A stretch of DNA of 64,000 bases from JAAYJR01 sp964611525. GTDB lineage: Bacteria; Bacteroidota; Bacteroidia; Bacteroidales; Prolixibacteraceae. Positions 27,919 to 37,122 of this stretch are shown piece by piece; positions within the stretch are counted from its first letter, which is position 1; each line of letters begins with the position of its first letter. The position numbers were made by a program, and so were the translations under genes. The notes under the pieces were generated by a model. That model had not been told where the DNA came from and searched no databases. It worked only from the letters and a program-made list of their open reading frames with translations. The DNA lies in NCBI GenBank assembly GCA_964611525.1, contig CAZTAL010000085.1:15668-79667 (forward strand), written 5' to 3'.

Positions 27919-29184
27919 TTAAATTGAACGGTTTATATCAAATTTTTCAAGATTATCAGCAATCTCTCTGAGAAATGCCCCCCCAAGTGCACCATCTACT
28001 ATACGGTGGTCGTACGACAGCGATAAAAACATTTTATGTCTTATTGCAATTGCATCACCTGTGGGTGTTTCAATAACAGCCGGTTTCTTTTCAATGCTTC
28101 CTGTAGCCAGTATAGCTGCCTGTGGCTGATTTATAATAGGGGTACCCATTAGGTTTCTGAAGGTACCGAAATTTGTAATCGTGAAAGTACCATCTTCAAT
28201 ATCGCCCGGATTAAGCTTATTATTTCGGGCAGCTTCAGCCAGGTGATTCATTTCCCTGGCAAGTCCAATCAAATTTTTTTGCTCAGCATTTTTTATTACC
28301 GGAACAATTAAATTTCCGTCGGTTTTTGCTACTGCTACACCAATATTAATATTTTTACGTAGTATGATCTTATTTCCGTCTACCGATGAATTAACCATCG
28401 GAAATTTAATGAGAGCGGAAGCAGCAGCTTCAATAAATAAAGGCATATATGTAATCTTCTCACCGTATTTTTGTTGGAAAGATTCCTTGTTATTGTTCCT
28501 CCAGAAAACAATATCCGTTACGTCTGCTTCTACCACAGTTGTAACATGGGGTGAGACCTGCTTTGACATAACCATATGTTCAGCGATTAGCTTCCGGACA
28601 CGATCCATTTCCACAATTTTATCACCCTCACCGGCTATAACAGAAGGAGAAGCTTTATGATTTTCTGATGCTGATAATTTTTCAGGTGTCTTTTGATTTT
28701 TCTTCTCAATAAATTTAAGAACATCCTTTTTTTGTACCCTGCCATTAGCTCCGGATCCTTTAATTGTCTCTAACTCTTCAATTGTAATACCTTCTTCTTT
28801 GGCAATTGTTCTAACTAGCGGCGAATAAAACCGGTTCGATTCATGTTTTTTCAGAGACAATGATTTATCCGATTCTGGTATTGTTTTATCAGATTTATTT
28901 TTATCCATGGCTTCCATCTCTTTGTCGGATTCTTTTTCATCAGCTTCTGTTTCTATAACTGCAACGACTTTTCCGACAGGAACAAGACTTTCAGCAGGAA
29001 AAAGAATCTTATCCACAATTCCATCCACAGGTGAAGGGATTTCAGAATCTACTTTATCTGTAGCTACCTCAAAAAGTAAATCATCTTCTGCTATACTATC
29101 TCCTTCCTTAATAAACCATTTTGTTATAGTGCCTTCCTGGATACTTTCTCCCAGCTTGGGCATTATGATATCAAATTTTGACAT
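27919..29184 (-). CDS. 2-oxoacid dehydrogenase E2, dihydrolipoamide acyltransferase
   Basis: Transfers the acyl group from lipoyl-lysine to CoA. At 421 residues: one N-terminal lipoyl domain (LPKLGESIQEG, lipoyl Lys in ATDKVDSE, about residue 43), an acidic linker (about 85-115), a peripheral-subunit-binding domain (YSPLVRTIAKEEGI to KKDVLKFI), and the catalytic domain with LSYDHRIVDG near residue 390 (active His and Asp). It is 6 bp from E1, and its own promoter may lie in the 3' end of pyrD. Confidence 0.93.
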   Translation of the reverse strand: MSKFDIIMPKLGESIQEGTITKWFIKEGDSIAEDDLLFEVATDKVDSEIPSPVDGIVDKILFPAESLVPVGKVVAVIETEADEKESDKEMEAMDKNKSDKTIPESDKSLSLKKHESNRFYSPLVRTIAKEEGITIEELETIKGSGANGRVQKKDVLKFIEKKNQKTPEKLSASENHKASPSVIAGEGDKIVEMDRVRKLIAEHMVMSKQVSPHVTTVVEADVTDIVFWRNNNKESFQQKYGEKITYMPLFIEAAASALIKFPMVNSSVDGNKIILRKNINIGVAVAKTDGNLIVPVIKNAEQKNLIGLAREMNHLAEAARNNKLNPGDIEDGTFTITNFGTFRNLMGTPIINQPQAAILATGSIEKKPAVIETPTGDAIAIRHKMFLSLSYDHRIVDGALGGAFLREIADNLEKFDINRSI

Positions 29185-29257
29185 ATCATTATCTGTTTAT
29201 TTGATTGTTTATTATATTAACACATAAGAGAAAGGAAAGTTCATGTAATAATTGTAT

Positions 29258-29273
29258 GTTTACAAATGTAAAC
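29258..29273. promoter_or_regulatory. Dyad GTTTACA-AA-TGTAAAC at the pyrD end, upstream of E2
   Basis: A 7+7 dyad, the longest of the TACA-WW-TGTA sites, covering the pyrD stop codon and about 75-90 bp before the E2 start. On the minus strand its core reads TACATTTG, which also fits the Bacteroidota -7 box, so it could be an E2 promoter, an operator, or both. Confidence 0.5.
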
Positions 29274-30171
29274 TATCTGTCAGATTGCTAATTGAACTGA
29301 TTTTGTGTCTTTCAAGATAATCATTTATTCCTTCGATAATTTGCAATGGAATAAATGGATCTTTAAAGATAGCCGTTCCAACCTGAATTGCAGAGGCTCC
29401 GGCGACTAAAAATTCTATTGCATCGGAAGGAGTCATTATACCTCCTATACCGATAACAGGAATTTTTACAACTTTTGCCACCTGCCAAACCATCCGTAAA
29501 GCCAAAGGTTTAATTGCTGGTCCGGACAAACCTCCGGTGACTGTTGATAATAGCGGCTTACGAGTTTCGGAATCAATGGCCATTCCGAGGAAAGTATTTA
29601 CAAGAGAAACACAATCAGCACCCTGATTTTCAACTACACGGGCTATTTTTGTTATATCAGTAACATTAGGCGACAATTTAACTATTAAAGTTTTACTGTA
29701 AACCTTTCTTATTTCTTTTGTAACTGTTTCAGCTCCTTCCTCAGTTATGCCAAAAGCCATACCTCCTTTTTTAACATTAGGACAGGAAATATTTAATTCG
29801 ATAGCCGGAATTATTTCAAGTTCGTTGATTTTTTCCGCTACTTCAATATACTCCTGAACTGTAGAACCATTTACATTTACAATAAGGGAAGTATCATAGT
29901 CTTTGATCCTTGGATATATATTATTGATGAAAAAATCTACTCCTTTATTTTGAAGTCCTACAGTATTTAACATCCCTGAAGAAGTTTCAGCCATTCTGGG
30001 ATACTTGTTTCCATTTCTATTTTTTAAAGTAATGCCTTTTAAAAATATTCCTCCCAGCCTTGAAACATCATAAAAGTTATTGATTTCCTCTGCAAAGCCA
30101 CAAGTACCTGAAGCCAGCATGACGGGATTTTTTAAATTAATTTTATGGATTTTAACCTTTAAATCTGCCAT
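29260..30171 (-). CDS. pyrD: Dihydroorotate dehydrogenase B, catalytic subunit
   Basis: Fourth step of pyrimidine synthesis, class 1B (NAD-linked through PyrK). Family features: NPVMLASGTCGF at the N terminus, LKNRNGNKYPRMAET, the catalytic cysteine loop NISCPNVKKGG, GGLSGPAIKPLALRMVW and a GIGGIMTPSDAIEFL FMN site. The 303-residue length is normal. It overlaps pyrK by 13 bp, so they are translationally coupled. Confidence 0.95.
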   Translation of the reverse strand: MADLKVKIHKINLKNPVMLASGTCGFAEEINNFYDVSRLGGIFLKGITLKNRNGNKYPRMAETSSGMLNTVGLQNKGVDFFINNIYPRIKDYDTSLIVNVNGSTVQEYIEVAEKINELEIIPAIELNISCPNVKKGGMAFGITEEGAETVTKEIRKVYSKTLIVKLSPNVTDITKIARVVENQGADCVSLVNTFLGMAIDSETRKPLLSTVTGGLSGPAIKPLALRMVWQVAKVVKIPVIGIGGIMTPSDAIEFLVAGASAIQVGTAIFKDPFIPLQIIEGINDYLERHKISSISNLTDSLHL

Positions 30172-30941
30172 TTCAAATCGTTAATATTAAAAACTGGTCC
30201 TTCGCTACAAACACGTACATTACCCTTTACAGTAGGTTCTATACAGCATAAGCAGACTCCGAATCCACAAGCCATAAGATTTTCAAGGGAAACTTCACAA
30301 AAAATATTTTCTTTTTTTGCCTTTCTGGCTACCGCTTCCATCATTTTCTTTGGACCACAGGCATATATTTTATCATATGAATTTAATTTTTCGACAATTA
30401 ATGGATGCATAGTTACAAGTCCTTTGAAACCTATCGATCCGTCATCCGTGGTATAGTGTAATTTTCCGTATTTGCTGTGCTCTTTCATATCAACATGATC
30501 ACCGAAATAACGGGCACCAATTATTATGTCAACATTTTCAGCAGGCAATCTGCATTTTTTTGCAAGGAAAAGGATTGGTGCAATACCACTTCCACCACCG
30601 ATAAGAATAATTTTTTCATTTTTGCTGGGATAAGTAAAACCTTTTCCGAGGGGATAGATAAGATTCAATTTATCACCGGGTTTTATTTCAGTTAATTTTT
30701 TGGAACCACGTCCCAGTACCTTAACAATAATTGATAATGAATTTTCTTTTTGGTCGGCATCGAATACAGAAAAAGGCCTTCGTAAAAAAATTTCACGACA
30801 GTTTTTTATATCTACATTGACAAATTGTCCTGGTTCTATAATAGGAAGAATATCAGGGGCAGATAATTTTAAAAGGTAATTATTACTGTTGAGTTGTGTA
30901 TTTTGCAAAACACGAAAATCACCAACTAATTTTTTTATCAT
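30159..30941 (-). CDS. pyrK: Dihydroorotate dehydrogenase electron transfer subunit
   Basis: Passes electrons from PyrD to NAD+ through FAD and a 2Fe-2S cluster. The FAD site RRPFSVFDA, an NAD site LIGGGSGIAPILFLAKKC, the ACGPKKMM motif and a C-terminal cysteine cluster (CGFGVCLCC, then VRVCSEGP) are all visible. At 260 residues it fits. The ATG at 30941 overlaps no earlier gene; a -7-like box is at 30960-30967. Confidence 0.95.
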   Translation of the reverse strand: MIKKLVGDFRVLQNTQLNSNNYLLKLSAPDILPIIEPGQFVNVDIKNCREIFLRRPFSVFDADQKENSLSIIVKVLGRGSKKLTEIKPGDKLNLIYPLGKGFTYPSKNEKIILIGGGSGIAPILFLAKKCRLPAENVDIIIGARYFGDHVDMKEHSKYGKLHYTTDDGSIGFKGLVTMHPLIVEKLNSYDKIYACGPKKMMEAVARKAKKENIFCEVSLENLMACGFGVCLCCIEPTVKGNVRVCSEGPVFNINDLKWQI

Positions 30942-30954
30942 GTTTAAATCATTT

Positions 30955-30983
30955 AATTACAAAGATACATTTTATTTGTAATT
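30955..30983 (-). promoter_or_regulatory. pyrK promoter with an overlapping inverted repeat
   Basis: AATTACAAA (30955-30963) and TTTGTAATT (30975-30983) are a perfect 9-bp inverted repeat. On the minus strand TATCTTTG at 30967-30960 fits TAnnTTTG and sits inside it, 19 bp from the pyrK ATG. Such overlap is typical of repressor control. The arms resemble the TACA-WW-TGTA sites of the region. Confidence 0.5.
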
Positions 30984-31108
30984 CGTTTTAATATCTGGAC
31001 TTCAAAGCGCATAGGAATAATAGACCAATACAACAATTATCATTTTACAAATTATTTAATATCTGGAAATTGTGCAGTTTGTTAGTTTTTTCAGAATTTA
31101 TAAAGAAA

Positions 31109-31142
31109 AAGACCGCAATCTGTATAGATTAGAAGCGGTCTT
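31109..31142 (-). terminator. Terminator-like hairpin in the XRE-pyrK gap
   Basis: Stem AAGACCGC (31109-31116) with GCGGTCTT (31135-31142), and an inner AATCT/AGATT stem. On the minus strand a T-rich tail follows; on the plus strand a weaker one. It would end transcription from the XRE side before pyrK. The rest of the 507-bp gap (30942-31448) is AT-rich with one TACAAATGTA at 31228-31237 and no gene that I can see. Confidence 0.65.
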
Positions 31143-31227
31143 ATTTTCCAGAGTTAAAATTACGGGGTTGTAAATCTACATAACTAACTATAATTTAATA
31201 TCACCATCTAGTCAAAAATAATATGAT

Positions 31228-31237
31228 TACAAATGTA
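31228..31237. promoter_or_regulatory. TACAAATGTA site
   Basis: One of the shared TACA-WW-TGTA sites, in the AT-rich gap downstream of the XRE gene and about 290 bp upstream of pyrK. Role unproven. Confidence 0.35.
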
Positions 31238-31448
31238 TAAAAAAATAATACTATCAAAAATTTTTGTAAAAAAAAATTATATTTTTCAAAACATTTTTAC
31301 CAAATGTAAAATATAGATAGCAAATTGTATTTAAATAATATTTTCTTCATGATTGCCTTGTCTGCTTAACTTTCTACTCAATATTCTTTTCTGAACAAAT
31401 AAATTAGAAAAAAGCAAATGGATAAAATATGAAACCAGTATAAAAATA

Positions 31449-31829
31449 TCATTGACTGTAAACTGAAAAAGTTTCGTCAGAATATAAAAGAATCACTTTT
31501 TCAATCTTCTTTTTGGATACTTCAGAACTGTTTGTTTTTCCATATATAATTTCAGGTTCACTTTTTAATTGAGGAGGATGCTGAGGAATATCAGTTTTAT
31601 TAGGTTCTTGATAAGATTTTATATTTAACATTTCTCCCTTGCCGGTAAGAAACCATCGGGCGTTGATATCAGGAAAAACCAGTAGGAATTTTTCAATGAA
31701 AGAAGCTCCTGGTTTGTTGCGTCCATTCAGAATGTGGGAGATATTAGAGCGTTGTACCCCCATTACAGAGGCTAAATCACCAGCTTTTATACCTTTGTAA
31801 TCTATAAATTTTTGTATACGCTCCTTCAT
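31449..31829 (-). CDS. XRE-family helix-turn-helix regulator
   Basis: 126 residues from the ATG at 31829 (MKERIQKFIDYKGIKAGDLA). The HTH spans about residues 12-60 (LASVMGVQRSNISHILNGRNKPGASF), followed by FPDINARWFLTGKGEMLN, typical of a group of Bacteroidota repressor-like proteins. The frame extends to a TTG at 31856, but the ATG gives the conserved start. A TACAAATGTA site lies about 23 bp upstream, suggesting autoregulation. The C-terminal half is divergent, so ligand or partner is unknown. Confidence 0.85.
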   Translation of the reverse strand: MKERIQKFIDYKGIKAGDLASVMGVQRSNISHILNGRNKPGASFIEKFLLVFPDINARWFLTGKGEMLNIKSYQEPNKTDIPQHPPQLKSEPEIIYGKTNSSEVSKKKIEKVILLYSDETFSVYSQ

Positions 31830-31851
31830 ATATTGATTTAAATTGTCTTTA

Positions 31852-31861
31852 TACAAATGTA
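31852..31861. promoter_or_regulatory. TACAAATGTA site in the XRE promoter
   Basis: On the minus strand it reads TACATTTGTA, so it is both a TACA-WW-TGTA dyad and a TAnnTTTG -7 box, 23 bp before the chosen XRE ATG. It may be the promoter, a binding site for the XRE product, or both. Confidence 0.45.
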
Positions 31862-32358
31862 ATTATAATTTATATACTATCCTATTTTTTTATTCGTATT
31901 TTACTATTACAAAAAAAAAATCAAATTATCTCAATAGCATATAACTATTTGTAAATCAGCGAAAAAATAATTATTATATATATTCTAAATAACTTTAAAT
32001 AATATATCTGATTTTATTGGTTTACAATAATTTATAAAATATATACCGTATATCTTTAAACTAAAATCATAATTAAATGATTAATATCTATAAATTACTT
32101 TATATTTATATTTGTAATTAGAAGATATAGTGAATATTATAAAAAATATAATAATTATTTTCGACATTATTTTTATTTTTTTACAAAATCAATATTCGAT
32201 AATATTTGAGTTAAGGTATTTATATAGTTATTTTGGGTTTTTTGTAAATGTTATATTAAATATTTTATCAAAAATTTACATTTATATAAAATGTTAAATT
32301 ATTATTAATTTACAATTGTTTACTATTTATGTAAATTTGTAAATAATTGATGAGTCTG
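31862..32358. other. AT-rich gap, no gene seen
   Basis: Part of an 812-bp gap between the XRE gene and the divergent phosphoesterase gene. It is extremely AT-rich with many TTTACA/TGTAAA words (for example at 32310-32345), and I see no coding frame or RNA. It may be a replication- or regulator-related spacer, or simply drifted DNA. Confidence 0.5.
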
Positions 32359-32487
32359 GTTTAAAAAGGCGCTTCGCGCTCTTTTCAGACGAATTAATAA
32401 AATTTATTAAACTGATTTTTAATTATATATAAAAAACATATAAATTTCATAAATAAAAATTTTAGTTTTTATGCTGAACTCATTAAT
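32359..32487 (+). repeat. 129-bp dispersed repeat, copy 2
   Basis: It begins GTTTAAAAAGGCGCTTCGCGC and ends CTGAACTCATTAAT, about 90% identical to copy 1. The GCGC-TTC-GCGC hairpin with CTTTT tail is intact here and looks like a terminator. A GAGTCTG just before it links it to the palindromic elements at 45485 and 58892. It ends 154 bp before the phosphoesterase ATG. Confidence 0.85.
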
Positions 32488-32641
32488 TATAAATGAAATT
32501 TTGGCTGACATTTTAATTGGTCTATATATTTTACAGTATCATTATATTTTCTATACTCTCTATTAAATTTTGTAACTTTGAGTAATTATCTTTCAAATAA
32601 TTTAGATTAGTTAATTATCCGGATTTAATTGTAAAATATAC

Positions 32642-33844
32642 ATGAGATCATTCTCCTTGATTAACTTGATTTTTTTTGTAGGGTTATATTTTATACTTGC
32701 CCTGACAGCCTTAAAATCTATTAAGAAGATTACAAACAAGAGGCAATATGGTTTTATCAGGAATGTTATAATGCTTGTACATTTTGCTATTCTTGCTTGT
32801 TTTATTTTGCTTTATTTATATCCCCGCAAACCTGGATATTATTTTGACTACCATATTTATTCCTATTTTAATGCTATATTGTTTATTATTTTCATTGTCA
32901 ATATTCCTTTATCTTTTTCTTTAATTTTTACCTATATATTTAAATTTAAACAAAGGAGCAACAGGATCATACCTTATATGGGATTTATTATTTCTAACAG
33001 TATCGGACTTGTTATGTTATATGGTACTTTTTTTGGTGTAAAAGAAATTAATGTGAATCATATTAACATATATTTTAATGACCTTCCGCAAGGCTTTCAC
33101 AATTATAAAATTGTACAAATATCTGATATTCATTTCGGTAATTCTGTTTATTCTGAAAAGATAATCGAAAAAACAAATAAAAAAATTGAGAATATTGACT
33201 TTGATTTGTTATTGTTTACAGGAGATATTGTAAATAATTTTTCTAATGAATTGAATGGATGTGTAGATATTTTTCGAAAATTTACTACAGGGAGGCAATG
33301 CTATTCTGTTTTGGGGAATCATGATTATGGTGACTATATGAAATGGGATAGTGAAGAGAAGAAGCAGGAAAATTTTAATGAGATAGTATCTTATAATAAG
33401 CAATTGGGATTCAATATTTTGAGAAATGAACATGTTGTGATCAAAAATAAAGGGGATTCAATTTTTTTAATCGGAACAGAAAATTGGGGACATCCTCCTT
33501 TTCCTCAGTATGCCGATCTTAGTAAGGCAATGTATGGAATACCGCAGGGAGCTTTTACTATACTCATGACACACGATCCTGCCCACTGGGAGAGCAAAGT
33601 TAATGGCAAAAGGGATATAAATCTTACTCTTTCGGGTCACAGTCACGGATTACAATGGGGGATTAAACCTGCAGGTATTACGTTTAGTCTTGCATATTTA
33701 ACGCTATGCCATTGGGGTGGTTTATATGATAATGAAAACGGGGTTCTCAATGTTAATACCGGACTTGGTACAGTGGGAGTTCCGTGGCGTATTGATATGC
33801 CTGCTGAAATCACTGTATTGACCTTAAAGAGTGTTTGTCAATAA
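32642..33844 (+). CDS. Membrane-anchored calcineurin-like metallophosphoesterase
   Basis: 400 residues: four N-terminal TM segments (about 6-26, 41-60, 76-99 and 111-131), then a phosphoesterase domain with all five metal motifs: SDIHFGN (D162, H164), TGDI near 197, GNHDYGD near 225, THDPAHW near 290 and GHSHG near 332. The domain faces one side of the inner membrane; relatives include YkuE/YaeI and LpxG-type UDP-diacylglucosamine hydrolases. The substrate is unknown. The gene is flanked upstream by the 129-bp repeat. Confidence 0.88.
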   Translation: MRSFSLINLIFFVGLYFILALTALKSIKKITNKRQYGFIRNVIMLVHFAILACFILLYLYPRKPGYYFDYHIYSYFNAILFIIFIVNIPLSFSLIFTYIFKFKQRSNRIIPYMGFIISNSIGLVMLYGTFFGVKEINVNHINIYFNDLPQGFHNYKIVQISDIHFGNSVYSEKIIEKTNKKIENIDFDLLLFTGDIVNNFSNELNGCVDIFRKFTTGRQCYSVLGNHDYGDYMKWDSEEKKQENFNEIVSYNKQLGFNILRNEHVVIKNKGDSIFLIGTENWGHPPFPQYADLSKAMYGIPQGAFTILMTHDPAHWESKVNGKRDINLTLSGHSHGLQWGIKPAGITFSLAYLTLCHWGGLYDNENGVLNVNTGLGTVGVPWRIDMPAEITVLTLKSVCQ

Positions 33845-33896
33845 AATCGGGAGTTTGTTTTATAAAGCTTGTTGATAACTTTTGTAGCTCAAGCGC

Positions 33897-36791
33897 CTAA
33901 AGAGAGGTGAAATCGATAGAAAATAGAAATTGGAATATCATTTTTCTATTTTCAGGAAGATAGGAAGAGCGAAAGCCGATTTCACATGGAGCATAGAACC
34001 GCAGAAAATTTACATCCGCAGTTATTTCCGTCCCCACTGATGAGATATCTTCTGTGAATTCACCTGTTATTTTACCTTCACTATTAAAATTGCCTTTTAG
34101 ATGTGTGTAATCGGCAAAGAGTGAAGTTACTATTCTGCGCAAATACAATAATCCGAAAAAATTATTATCGGGATATGCCAAAGGTAATTTGTAATCTACT
34201 CCTAATGTACTTATTCCTGTCGTACTTATTCGTCCCCACCCCCTGGAATATCTTACTACATCACTGAATCCCGGTCCGCTTTTATTTTTTTTGTGCTGTA
34301 TGCCTGCATAAATTTTTATTCCATGGTTTTTCATTAATCCCGGAAAATAAAATAATGATTGTCCTGCAGACAAGTAATTTTTCCTGCCTGACTGATTTAA
34401 TAAGTGTCTGAATGTTCCATCGATAATAAGGCCAAAATCGGGATAAATATCCTGATAGCTTTGTCTTAACAACTGATGAAAGTAAAGTCGGTAAATTAAT
34501 GAATGATAGCTTCCGCTATAAAATTTTTCAGGCGTTGATGGACGGTGTTTATAATTATTGAAATCATAATGTATTTCCGGTTGAAGTAACCGGTAGAAAG
34601 CACCTTTTGTAAAATCCATGGGCAGCTTTATACCGGCAGTGACAGTAGATTCACGCCACATAAAACGTTGTTTGGTAGTGTCTCTCTTTATTACTTCACC
34701 CTGTGTGTTGGTGGTCGATTTTATCAGCGTATATTCGGAAGCCCTGTTACCAAGACCTAAATTCAGATCAAACACAGGATACCAACCTTTATAGGAATAG
34801 TTTGCTAAAAAACGGCCGGTATTTTCAGATAAATCCCATTTGTACCCTAATATTGTTTCAGATGTGCCGAGTTTGTTTTGTGACATAAGACTTGCACCCG
34901 GGAATATTTTATATTTATTGGCATCTATGTAAAGTGGTGCCCAGCTATGAAAATTGAAAAGATTTGATATTTTTTTGTATTTAGTTGAAAGATAATTACT
35001 TGTAGAATTATCTTGTAAAATGGGTATAACTGCTTCCTGATCAGCTAACTCTTCAGCTAAAGGATACTTCCCTTTATCAATTTTAGATAAAGGGACAATT
35101 TTTCTATGGTTTGCAGATATTTGAATCAATCGGTAACCATCTGAAGTATAATCACTTAATATAATTTTTTTACCGTCAGGTGATATAGCGGGCGACTCAA
35201 CTCCAAAACGTGATTCGAAAATTCTTGCTATGGAGAGATTATTTAAGTCGATTTTATACAAACTGTTTTTACCACTGTATGAACTTATAAAATATAATTG
35301 TTTTTCAGCAACTCTAAGTTGTTTTATATCTCCCAAATCTTTTTCAATCAATATTTCCGAATTTTCTGAATTTAAATCAACTCCGGCAATCCGCTTGCCG
35401 TGAGCGGTGAGAAGTATGACCGCAACTGAATCATTATTAAGCCATTGAGGCGACAGAAAATAGTTATTGTCTGGTGTTTGAAAGCGGCTGATCAAATTTC
35501 CTTCCGGTATACTATAGACCGATAAGTAATAGTTATTGGAAAAGTCCGTTTCGACTGTAAGTACTTCACTACCATCAGGAGAAATTGCAGGACTGAAACT
35601 CTTAAAGTCAGTGTCGATCTCAATTTTTCTTTTTGTTTTAGTATTGAACATTCTCAAAAGCGATTTACCACTGTGCTCCCAGCGGATGTCGGGAATTTGT
35701 TCCGACCAAATGATCCAATCATCGTGGAATCCGGCTGATTCATTAAATATAGATCCGGGAATACAGATTTTGTTTTCGCTTTTGTCTTGTTTTAATGTGA
35801 CAAATGATGAAATTTCCTTATAGGATGTTTTTAAGGAAATAATAATTGAATCATTAATCCAGTGATTATACTTATATATTTTATATATATTTGATTTCGG
35901 AGAGATTATTTTATAAGGAAGCGGATCATATTCATTATCCATTTTTGTCCATACATTTTTCAGGCTGTCAAATACAGATTTATAAAGCTGGACTTTATTT
36001 AAACCTGTCATATCTTTTAATACTTTATTTACAGGAGTAAGGTATAAAGGTTTTTTACCGGTAAATGTCAGCACTTTGTCCCATAATTCTGCACCATATC
36101 TGGCACGGCTATTTCCGACAAGATAATAACCCAGTTTATAATGGTTGGGTACAAAGTCACGGTAAGATCCTAAGTAAGCTTTATCATACGAAAAAACACC
36201 TTTCTCGATCAATTGTGCCCTGTGTTCCATTAAAAAAGAAGGAAATCGTCCGCGTCCGTAATTGCTCAGGGCAGTTTCAGTTACAACAGCATCTCCCTCA
36301 ATTAACCACCAGGGAAGGTATCCCCCAAAAACAAGGGCAGTTATCTGTTCTCCAAATACAATTTTCAGCAGACGGGGTATATGACTATTAACCTTATCTA
36401 CCTGGACAATGTGGCGAAATTCATGCAATGACAATTGTTTCAGCCAGTCCTGCGGATAAATGTCCTGATGTGGTGTAGTATAAAATTCGGAACGGCGGGG
36501 AGCCCATGCCACAAGTCCGTTTGACTTTACTGTTTGGGTATGCAGAATTACAGGCATTTTGGCAGGATTATGACGCAGGGAGTAACTGCCATATTCATAA
36601 ATCTTTTCGAGATAAGAAGCTAAAGTTTGGGCTTGTTTTTCAAAATATACAGGATATATTAACTGAAAATTTTTTGTATTGATCTGCTGCCATCTAATGG
36701 AGGCAGGATCTTGTCCTGTCTGGAAATATTGAGCCTGACCAAAATAAACGGTAATAATGAAAATAGTTAACAGAATAGATCGCTTCATCAT
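33897..36791 (-). CDS. Large exported protein: gluzincin-like domain, beta-propeller and barrel
   Basis: 964 residues with a signal peptide (about 1-20, ends FGQA). Residues 30-290 contain HEFRH (123-127) and WLIEGDAVVTE (162-172), i.e. the HExxH + WxxEG...E pattern of gluzincin metallopeptidases. From about 290-600 come TolB/PD40-like repeats (AISPDGSEVL, AISPDGKKII). From about 640 to the end beta strands finish with a barrel-like tail (FLFSIDFTSL). Probably an outer-membrane surface protein, possibly a protease; activity is inferred from motifs only. Confidence 0.82.
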   Translation of the reverse strand: MMKRSILLTIFIITVYFGQAQYFQTGQDPASIRWQQINTKNFQLIYPVYFEKQAQTLASYLEKIYEYGSYSLRHNPAKMPVILHTQTVKSNGLVAWAPRRSEFYTTPHQDIYPQDWLKQLSLHEFRHIVQVDKVNSHIPRLLKIVFGEQITALVFGGYLPWWLIEGDAVVTETALSNYGRGRFPSFLMEHRAQLIEKGVFSYDKAYLGSYRDFVPNHYKLGYYLVGNSRARYGAELWDKVLTFTGKKPLYLTPVNKVLKDMTGLNKVQLYKSVFDSLKNVWTKMDNEYDPLPYKIISPKSNIYKIYKYNHWINDSIIISLKTSYKEISSFVTLKQDKSENKICIPGSIFNESAGFHDDWIIWSEQIPDIRWEHSGKSLLRMFNTKTKRKIEIDTDFKSFSPAISPDGSEVLTVETDFSNNYYLSVYSIPEGNLISRFQTPDNNYFLSPQWLNNDSVAVILLTAHGKRIAGVDLNSENSEILIEKDLGDIKQLRVAEKQLYFISSYSGKNSLYKIDLNNLSIARIFESRFGVESPAISPDGKKIILSDYTSDGYRLIQISANHRKIVPLSKIDKGKYPLAEELADQEAVIPILQDNSTSNYLSTKYKKISNLFNFHSWAPLYIDANKYKIFPGASLMSQNKLGTSETILGYKWDLSENTGRFLANYSYKGWYPVFDLNLGLGNRASEYTLIKSTTNTQGEVIKRDTTKQRFMWRESTVTAGIKLPMDFTKGAFYRLLQPEIHYDFNNYKHRPSTPEKFYSGSYHSLIYRLYFHQLLRQSYQDIYPDFGLIIDGTFRHLLNQSGRKNYLSAGQSLFYFPGLMKNHGIKIYAGIQHKKNKSGPGFSDVVRYSRGWGRISTTGISTLGVDYKLPLAYPDNNFFGLLYLRRIVTSLFADYTHLKGNFNSEGKITGEFTEDISSVGTEITADVNFLRFYAPCEIGFRSSYLPENRKMIFQFLFSIDFTSL

Positions 36792-36933
36792 CTTTCAAAT
36801 GTAATCATTCCGGAGTATAATCAAACAAATATAAATGATAAAATAACGCATAATTGGGAATTCACGATCTTTATCAGCAATTTTTGTAGGATGCCTGATT
36901 AATAAGCTAACACTCTATTTTATAAAAAGTGGT

Positions 36934-37122
36934 TTAATATCCCGAACCATGTGTTGGAAATTTATACATTTGCGCAACAAACTCCATTTGATACTTTAGG
37001 TCCCTGCTCCGAAGTAGCTCATTTCCGGCAGAGTCTCTTATGTAACTTCTTTTTTCTTTTTCCCAAAGTATTTTTCTTAGGGCTATATTGCCAGATAATG
37101 AGGGACTAAAAAATAATTGGTT
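36934..37122 (-). pseudogene. Open frame after the membrane-protein stop, unrecognised remnant
   Basis: Downstream of and in frame with the membrane-protein gene, after its TAA at 37123-37125, 62 sense codons run to a TAA at 36934-36936 (contains GNIALRKILWEKEKR, GNELLRSRDLKYQMEFVA). There is no ATG near its start. Its composition looks coding rather than random. It may be a decayed gene or a 3' extension lost to a stop mutation. The remainder of the 331-bp gap 36792-37122 shows nothing else. Confidence 0.3.

Noticed and set aside
31862..32358. CRISPR-like or iteron-like array in the AT-rich gap
   Set aside because: TTTACA/TGTAAA words recur but without constant spacing or repeat length, so neither an array nor an origin can be supported.
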